DNA of 10,157 bases. Source: Candidatus Poseidoniia archaeon. Lineage in GTDB: Archaea; Thermoplasmatota; Poseidoniia; MGIII; CG-Epi1. Below are positions 5,617 through 10,157 of this stretch, piece after piece. The stretch is taken from assembly GCA_022449705.1 (NCBI GenBank), contig JAKURS010000031.1:1-10157 (forward strand), read 5' to 3'. The notes beneath the pieces were generated by a model that did no database searches, was not told the DNA's origin, and was given only the letters and a program-made list of their open reading frames with translations. How positions within the stretch are numbered: position 1 is the first letter of the stretch; every line of letters begins with the position of its first letter. The position numbers were made by a program, and so were the translations under genes.

Positions 5617-6996
5617 ATGGCGGTTCCGCGAACCATCTTCCGCGCCTACGACATCCGCGGCGTCTTCGGCAGCGAGCTGACGCTCGAAACCGCTGAGCGA
5701 GTTGGCGCGACATTTGCGGCCTACCTTGCCAGCAATGGCGCGTCCGGCCGTATCTGCATCGGGCGCGACGCACGTACAAGCTCTCCCGATCTTGAAACGG
5801 CGGTAATTGCAGGGCTGCGCAGCGGCGGCTGTGGTGTCGAATCCGTCGGAATGGTGCCGATTCCGGTCGCTAACTGGTGGACCTGGCGCGGCGATTTCGC
5901 CGGCGGCGTCTACATCACTGCCAGCCACAATCCCGCCGAGTACAACGGTATCCGCTTTCGCCACCCCGACGGCACTGGCTTCACTGAGGGCAACGCGGCC
6001 ATTCGCGACCTGTTCTTTGCCGGTGAGTCGCCCGCGGCCGCGGCGGATGGCGACCTCACACATATTCCCGAAGCGGAAGTGCTGGAGCTCTTCGCGGCCT
6101 TCACTGCCAAGCGCATTGGCTCGCTGGCCGGCATGCGTATCGCGCTGGACCCCGGCAACGGCGTTGGCGGCGTCATCCTCGAGTCGCTCTTCCAGCGCTT
6201 CGGTGCCGCGACCGTAATCATCAACGGCGAGCCTGACGGCAGCTTCCCGAACCGCCCTTCTGAGCCGTCGCCGAAAAACATCAGCGCACTGATGGAGCTG
6301 GTCGCAGATGGCGATTTTGATTGCGGCATCGCCTTCGACGGCGACTGCGACCGCTGCGTCTTTGTCGATGACCGTGGCCGTCCGGTGCAGACCGAGAAAA
6401 TTGGCATCTTGCTGGCGCGTGAACTGCTGAAGCTGCGCCAAGGGCCAGTGCTGGCAAATGTTCCCTGCTCGATGGTGCTGGAGGACGAAATCCCAAAACT
6501 GGGCGCCGAGCTGATCTGGATACGGGTTGGCGACGTCTTCGTTTGCGAGGAACTGAAAAAGCACAACGCGGTGCTGGCGCTCGAGATTTCGGCGCACCTG
6601 TTCGCGCCGGACCTGACCGAGTTCCTGTTCGACGACCCGCTGATCATCTCGCTCAAGGTTCTGGAGCTGCTGCGCGCTTCCGGCCGCAAACTTTCGGAAC
6701 TTGCGGATGAGATTCCGTCGCTGCCGTACGAGGAACTCAAGTTTGCCTGCCCCGACGAGATAAAATTTGACCTGAATGCGGCGCTGCAGGCAAACTTCAC
6801 GCAGCGCGGCTACCGCGTCGAGACCATTGACGGCGTCAAGGTCTGGCTTGACGACGGCTGGGTACTGTTGCGTCCTTCCAACACGCAGCCGGTGATGCGC
6901 ATGTTTGTCGAGGCGCGCACGCCGGAACGGCTGGCGGAAATCCGGACGGAATTCACCGCTGAATACGAAAAAACACTGGCCTCACTCTCAGGCTGA
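5617..6996 (+). CDS. Phosphomannomutase/phosphoglucomutase family enzyme (alpha-D-phosphohexomutase)
   Basis: Interconverts hexose 1- and 6-phosphates, feeding sugar-nucleotide synthesis, in the cytosol. The 459-aa length fits the family and all four domains are present. The phosphoserine loop is TASHNP (Ser103) after the N-terminal AYDIRG. The metal loop is AFDGDCDRC (Asp241, Asp243, Asp245). The sugar-specificity loop is LEISAH (Glu323, Ser325, His327). The phosphate-binding loop is RPSNTQP (419-425). PDGSFPNRPSEP (207-218) is also typical. The specificity loop departs from the usual G-E-x-S-G-H: both glycines are replaced, so mannose, glucose or glucosamine preference cannot be told. The start at 5617 is fixed by AVPRTIFRAYDIRG and the TATA spacing. 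The DUF92 gene follows within 30 bp on the same strand. Confidence 0.95.
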   Translation: MAVPRTIFRAYDIRGVFGSELTLETAERVGATFAAYLASNGASGRICIGRDARTSSPDLETAVIAGLRSGGCGVESVGMVPIPVANWWTWRGDFAGGVYITASHNPAEYNGIRFRHPDGTGFTEGNAAIRDLFFAGESPAAAADGDLTHIPEAEVLELFAAFTAKRIGSLAGMRIALDPGNGVGGVILESLFQRFGAATVIINGEPDGSFPNRPSEPSPKNISALMELVADGDFDCGIAFDGDCDRCVFVDDRGRPVQTEKIGILLARELLKLRQGPVLANVPCSMVLEDEIPKLGAELIWIRVGDVFVCEELKKHNAVLALEISAHLFAPDLTEFLFDDPLIISLKVLELLRASGRKLSELADEIPSLPYEELKFACPDEIKFDLNAALQANFTQRGYRVETIDGVKVWLDDGWVLLRPSNTQPVMRMFVEARTPERLAEIRTEFTAEYEKTLASLSG

Positions 6997-7005
6997 TTTT
7001 AAATA
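6997..7005 (+). promoter_or_regulatory. TATA box of the DUF92 gene
   Basis: TTTTAAATA starts right after the phosphohexomutase stop and is centred 26 nt before GTG 7027. That GTG is therefore the likely leaderless start, rather than GTG 7006, which directly follows the box. Confidence 0.5.
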
Positions 7006-7026
7006 GTGGCTGAGGTGCGCGCCGGC

Positions 7027-7803
7027 GTGGAGTTGGTACCGTTCCAGATTGTATTGATTGCGCTGGCGAGCGGCGCGATTGCCGGAATCGCCTACAAGGC
7101 GCGCGTGCTCGACCTGGTCGGGACCATCTTGGCGTTCCTGATCTGTTTTATTTCCGCCACGATGGGTCACTGGAGCTGGCTGCTGCTGCTGTTAATCTTC
7201 GTTGGCGGATCGTTCCTCGCCACGCGCTTCGGCTTTCACTACAAGCTGCAGTTGGGGGTCGAGGAATCTGAGGAGGGCACGCGCGGCGGCACCAACGTGC
7301 TTTCCAACGGCACCGTTCCGGCGCTGGTCGCACTGGCTTACGGCGCAGGATGGCTGAAGGACGAGCAGGCACTGGTCGCCTTCACTACTGCACTGGCGGT
7401 TGCAGCGGCCGATACCATGGCAAGCGAAATCGGCGTGCTGGCCCCGGCACCGGTGCTGATTACCAGCCCTGGTACCAGGGTCGTGCCGGGCACCGATGGC
7501 GGAATTTCGGCAATAGGCTCGCTGGCGGCGGCACTTTCGGCACTCAGCATGAGCATGATTTCACTCGCCGTGTTCGTTCTGGTAGCCTGGCCGGAGGGTT
7601 TTGAGTGGAAGCAGGCCGGAAATTTCGATTTTTTGCTACTTTTACTGCCCGCTGCACTCGGTTTTGCCGGCTGTCAGCTCGATTCAGTCCTAGGTGCAAC
7701 CGCCGAAAAGCGGGGTTGGCTAGGTAATGGCGGCGTAAATTTCGTCGCAATCGGCATCAGTGTTGCAATTTCGCTGCCATTACTGGAATTTTTACGGAAT
7801 TAA
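7027..7803 (+). CDS. DUF92 / TMEM19-family integral membrane protein, possible prenyl-phosphate kinase
   Basis: A polytopic membrane protein, about 258 aa from GTG 7027 (the frame is also open to GTG 7006, 7 codons longer). The first helix begins almost at once ([20 protein letters not shown]), and roughly six hydrophobic segments can be counted. The family motifs are all present (numbered from GTG 7006): [10 protein letters not shown] (93-102), ADTMASEIG (135-143), GTDGGIS (162-168), [10 protein letters not shown] (225-234) and GNGGVNF (240-246). The characterised plant member, VTE6, phosphorylates phytyl phosphate to the diphosphate. By analogy this could salvage geranylgeranyl or polyprenyl phosphate for archaeal lipid or glycosyl-carrier synthesis; that is inference. 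It follows the phosphohexomutase gene by about 30 bp and may also be read through from it. A T-run lies downstream. Confidence 0.88.
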   Translation: MELVPFQIVLIALASGAIAGIAYKARVLDLVGTILAFLICFISATMGHWSWLLLLLIFVGGSFLATRFGFHYKLQLGVEESEEGTRGGTNVLSNGTVPALVALAYGAGWLKDEQALVAFTTALAVAAADTMASEIGVLAPAPVLITSPGTRVVPGTDGGISAIGSLAAALSALSMSMISLAVFVLVAWPEGFEWKQAGNFDFLLLLLPAALGFAGCQLDSVLGATAEKRGWLGNGGVNFVAIGISVAISLPLLEFLRN

Positions 7804-7807
7804 ATTC

Positions 7808-7814
7808 TGTTTTT
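7808..7814 (+). terminator. Possible T-run terminator after the DUF92 gene
   Basis: CTGTTTTT lies a few bases after the DUF92 stop. Archaeal RNA polymerase often stops at such U-runs. There is no stable hairpin, and the surroundings are A+T-rich anyway, so the call is weak. Confidence 0.3.
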
Positions 7815-7832
7815 GGCTAAACTGTGTTAATT

Positions 7833-7840
7833 TTTTATAA
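7833..7840 (+). promoter_or_regulatory. TATA box of the thermosome gene
   Basis: TTTTATAA is centred about 25 nt before ATG 7862. It is the best TATA match in the window and points to a strong, leaderless promoter. No obvious heat-shock regulator palindrome is seen around it. Confidence 0.6.
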
Positions 7841-7861
7841 TCAACCTTACAGTGGTACGCC

Positions 7862-9502
7862 ATGATGTCAGGCAATACCCCCATACTCATCCTCAAGGAA
7901 GGCACACGACGCGATACCGGACGCCAAGCCACGCACAATAACATCGCCGCCGCTAAGGCAATAGCTGAGGCAGTGCGCAGCACGCTTGGTCCGAAGGGAA
8001 TGGACAAGATGATGGTCGACTCAATGGGTGACGTCGTAATTACCAACGATGGCGTCACGATTCTCAAGGAAATTGAGGTCGAGCACCCAGCTGCCAAGAT
8101 GCTTGTCGAGGTTGCCAAGACGCAGGATTCCGAGTGCGGTGACGGCACTACCACCGCTGTCATCCTCGCAGGCGAACTGCTCAAGAACGCCGAGGAATTG
8201 CTGGATCAGGGCGTTCATGCCACCGCCATTGGCAACGGCTACCGCCGTGCTGCGACGGAGGCTGAAGTAATAATGCTGAAGTATGCACGCCCCATCCGGC
8301 GCAACGAGACTTCCAAGCTCAGAGCGGTCGCCGTTACTGCGATGACTGGCAAGTCCTCCGAGGCGATGGCGGGCTTCCTGGCCGAGATTACCGTGCGCGC
8401 GGTCAGGGCTGTCGTCGAAGGGCAGGGTCGCAACACCAAGGTTGATCGCGACGACATCAAGATTCAGAAGAAGCAGGGTGGCTCTATCAGCGACACCGAG
8501 CTGGTGACCGGAATTATCCTCGACAAGGAGCCGGTGCACACCGGTATGCCGCAACGCGTCGAGAAAGCGAGGGTGGCGCTGGTTGATGCAGCGTTCGAAA
8601 TTAGGAAAACCGAGTTCGATGCTAAAATCCAGATTAACGACCCATCGCAGGTGCAGGCGTTCCTCGACCAGGAAGAGGATACCATCCGCAAGCTGGTTGT
8701 GAAAGTAAAGAAGGCCGGAGCAACAGTTGTCATATCCCAGAAGGGCATCGACGATTTGGCGCAGCATTTCATGGCCAAGCAGGGCATCATGGCCATCCGG
8801 CGTGCCAAGAAGTCGGACATGGAAGCGCTGGCACGTGCGACCGGCGGCGGAATCGTCTCGAGCATCGACTCGATTTCCAAGGACGACCTTGGCGCAGCGG
8901 GCCTGGTTGAGGTACGCAAGATTGGTGATGATGACATGACCTTCATCACCAATTGCAGCAACCCCAAGTCGGTCTCAATCCTGATTCGGGGCGGCAGCGA
9001 GCACGTTATAGACGAAATAGAGCGCAACCTCGAGGACGCCATCGGTGTAGTCTCGCTGGTAGTCGAGGACGGCCGCATGGTGACCGGCGGTGGTGCAGCC
9101 GAGATCGAGCTGGCGCTGAAACTGCGAAAGTATGCTCCGCGCGTAGGCGGCCGCGAGCAGCTCGCTATCGAAGCCTTCGCGGACGCGATTGAAATCGTCC
9201 CGCGCACGCTGGCCGAGAACGCCGGGCTGGATGTCATAGACACGCTGATGGCGCTGCGCAAGGCGCACACCCGCAAGGGGCGCAACCCCCATGCGGGGCT
9301 GGACGTCTTCAGCGGCAAGGTGGTCAACATGCGCTCGCGCAACGTGATGGAGCCGTTGCGCGTCAAGACGCAGGCAATATCATCGGCGACTGACGTTGCC
9401 AGCATGATTCTGCGCATTGACGACGTCATTGCCTCCAAGGCGCCCGAAGAGACCGGGCCGCCCGGCGGCGGCGACATGGGTGGCGGCATGCCACCGATGT
9501 AA
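7862..9502 (+). CDS. Thermosome subunit (group II chaperonin)
   Basis: Builds the double-ring ATP-driven chaperonin that folds cytosolic proteins. The 546-aa length is normal. Equatorial ATP-site motifs are [10 protein letters not shown] (41-50), TNDGVTIL (61-68) and GDGTTT (93-98). The intermediate/apical boundary shows [20 protein letters not shown] (220-239). The C-terminal half has [12 protein letters not shown] (407-418) and the equatorial tail of the family. The protein ends in a Gly/Met-rich stretch ([12 protein letters not shown]), which lines the cavity in other thermosomes. ATG 7862 is chosen from the TATA spacing; a second ATG follows directly. It is transcribed alone and converges on the aceE gene, with only 14 bp between the stops. 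Archaea often have two or three paralogues, so alpha or beta type cannot be assigned here. Confidence 0.97.
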   Translation: MMSGNTPILILKEGTRRDTGRQATHNNIAAAKAIAEAVRSTLGPKGMDKMMVDSMGDVVITNDGVTILKEIEVEHPAAKMLVEVAKTQDSECGDGTTTAVILAGELLKNAEELLDQGVHATAIGNGYRRAATEAEVIMLKYARPIRRNETSKLRAVAVTAMTGKSSEAMAGFLAEITVRAVRAVVEGQGRNTKVDRDDIKIQKKQGGSISDTELVTGIILDKEPVHTGMPQRVEKARVALVDAAFEIRKTEFDAKIQINDPSQVQAFLDQEEDTIRKLVVKVKKAGATVVISQKGIDDLAQHFMAKQGIMAIRRAKKSDMEALARATGGGIVSSIDSISKDDLGAAGLVEVRKIGDDDMTFITNCSNPKSVSILIRGGSEHVIDEIERNLEDAIGVVSLVVEDGRMVTGGGAAEIELALKLRKYAPRVGGREQLAIEAFADAIEIVPRTLAENAGLDVIDTLMALRKAHTRKGRNPHAGLDVFSGKVVNMRSRNVMEPLRVKTQAISSATDVASMILRIDDVIASKAPEETGPPGGGDMGGGMPPM

Positions 9503-9516
9503 GTCCGGTATACGAT

Positions 9517-10157
9517 TCAATACAAGTAAGCCGGGTCCGCCAGCTCCGGGTCGATACCGAGCTCCTTGATGGCGCTCGCGACGTCTTCCACGGGGAACTT
9601 GCCCGACTGCGCGAGCGCGTTCAGGGCTGCGACGGCGATGTGCTCGCCGCTGACCTCGAAGAAGTTGCGCAGCTGCTCGCGGGTATCGCTGCGGCCGAAG
9701 CCGTCGGTGCCGAGCGTGATGTAGGGACCGGGCACCCACTTGCCGACCATGTCAGGGACGGCACGCATGAAGTCGGTCGCGGCGACAGTTGGCAGTCCAC
9801 GCTTACCCAGTTGTTGCTGGATGTAGGGCGTTTTTTCTTTCTCGCCGGGGTGTAGCCAGTTCCAGCGCTCGCACCTCAGAGCATCGCGCCGCAGCCCGCC
9901 GTAGCTGGTTACCGACCAGATTTCAGCCGTAACACCAAATTGCTCTTTCAGGATGTCGGCTGCACGCAGAACCTGCTGCATGATTGAGCCGCTTCCGAAG
10001 AGCCGTAACTGCGGTTTCTTGGGCTTGCGGAAGCGGTAGATTCCTTGTATGATACCTCGCTCCGCACGCGATGGCTTGGGCGGCATCGGGTAGTTCTCGT
10101 TGTAGAGCGTCAGGTAGTATAGCAGATCCTCATCTTCGTCAATCATGCGACGTAGTC
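9517..10157 (-). CDS. aceE: Pyruvate dehydrogenase E1 component, AceE (homodimeric) type, C-terminal part
   Basis: Partial gene: the last 213 codons are visible, and the frame continues past base 10157 (LRR precedes the Met at 10146, which is internal). The sequence matches the C-terminal third of the homodimeric, thiamine-diphosphate-dependent E1 that decarboxylates pyruvate and acetylates the lipoyl E2. Visible family blocks are YYLTLYNENYPMP, RLFGSGSIMQQVLRAADIL, SVTSYGGLRRDALRCERWN, TDFMRAVPDMV, LGTDGFGRSDTRE and HIAVAALNALAQSG. Most archaea oxidise pyruvate with ferredoxin oxidoreductase or encode an alpha/beta split E1, so this form looks bacterial. No truncation or frameshift is seen in the visible part. 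It converges on the thermosome gene. Confidence 0.93.
   Translation of the reverse strand, partial: LRRMIDEDEDLLYYLTLYNENYPMPPKPSRAERGIIQGIYRFRKPKKPQLRLFGSGSIMQQVLRAADILKEQFGVTAEIWSVTSYGGLRRDALRCERWNWLHPGEKEKTPYIQQQLGKRGLPTVAATDFMRAVPDMVGKWVPGPYITLGTDGFGRSDTREQLRNFFEVSGEHIAVAALNALAQSGKFPVEDVASAIKELGIDPELADPAYLY

Noticed and set aside
5521..6597. A long minus-strand open frame opposite the phosphohexomutase gene.
   Set aside because: It mirrors the codon bias of the real gene, has no recognisable motif, and overlaps the divergent promoter region and the start of the thioredoxin-like gene.
8464..9489. A long minus-strand open frame opposite the thermosome gene.
   Set aside because: Low-complexity Ser/Arg/Thr-rich translation, as expected from the antisense of a G+C-rich gene. 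The plus-strand thermosome is unambiguous.

Overview
The window comes from an archaeon, most likely a euryarchaeal or Thermoplasmatota-type lineage of fairly high G+C. Three proteins show this: a transcription factor B with zinc ribbon, B-finger and two cyclin repeats; a Sec61-beta type translocon subunit; and a group II chaperonin (thermosome) with a Gly/Met tail. Promoters look archaeal: TATA-like boxes lie 24-26 nt before several start codons, which fits leaderless mRNAs. Finer placement (for example marine group II/III) is only a guess. The gene mix is mostly housekeeping, with one A+T-rich anomaly.

Layout. 1-3519 is a minus-strand block. Read in transcription order it holds: an 81-aa Sec61-beta homologue; a membrane-anchored zinc-ribbon/transglutaminase-like protein; a GNAT acetyltransferase coupled to it by an ATGA overlap; then, after a 220-bp gap, TFB and the N-terminal part of a metallo-beta-lactamase-fold hydrolase. 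A 70-bp divergent promoter region (3520-3589) leads into a plus-strand group: two small cysteine-rich, probably zinc-binding proteins that overlap by ATGA (the second only 48 aa), then a 74-aa protein with two membrane segments. Next comes an A+T-rich gene (4413-4981, about 36% G+C by hand count) for a membrane protein. Its strong Shine-Dalgarno/TTG start is in a different frame from its body; one missing base in a G5 run would explain this.

That gene ends exactly where a convergent thioredoxin-fold gene ends (4981/4982). The thioredoxin-like gene is divergent from a phosphohexomutase gene (5617-6996), which is followed by a DUF92 membrane protein (the family of plant phytyl-phosphate kinase). 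The thermosome gene follows with its own TATA box. The window closes with the convergent C-terminal part of an AceE-type pyruvate dehydrogenase E1, a bacterial-style enzyme that is notable in an archaeon.

Functionally the genes cover basal transcription (TFB), protein export (Sec61-beta), protein folding (thermosome), sugar-phosphate interconversion (phosphohexomutase), possibly prenyl-phosphate metabolism (DUF92), redox chemistry (thioredoxin-like) and pyruvate oxidation (AceE). No rRNA, tRNA, CRISPR array, insertion sequence or integrase was seen.
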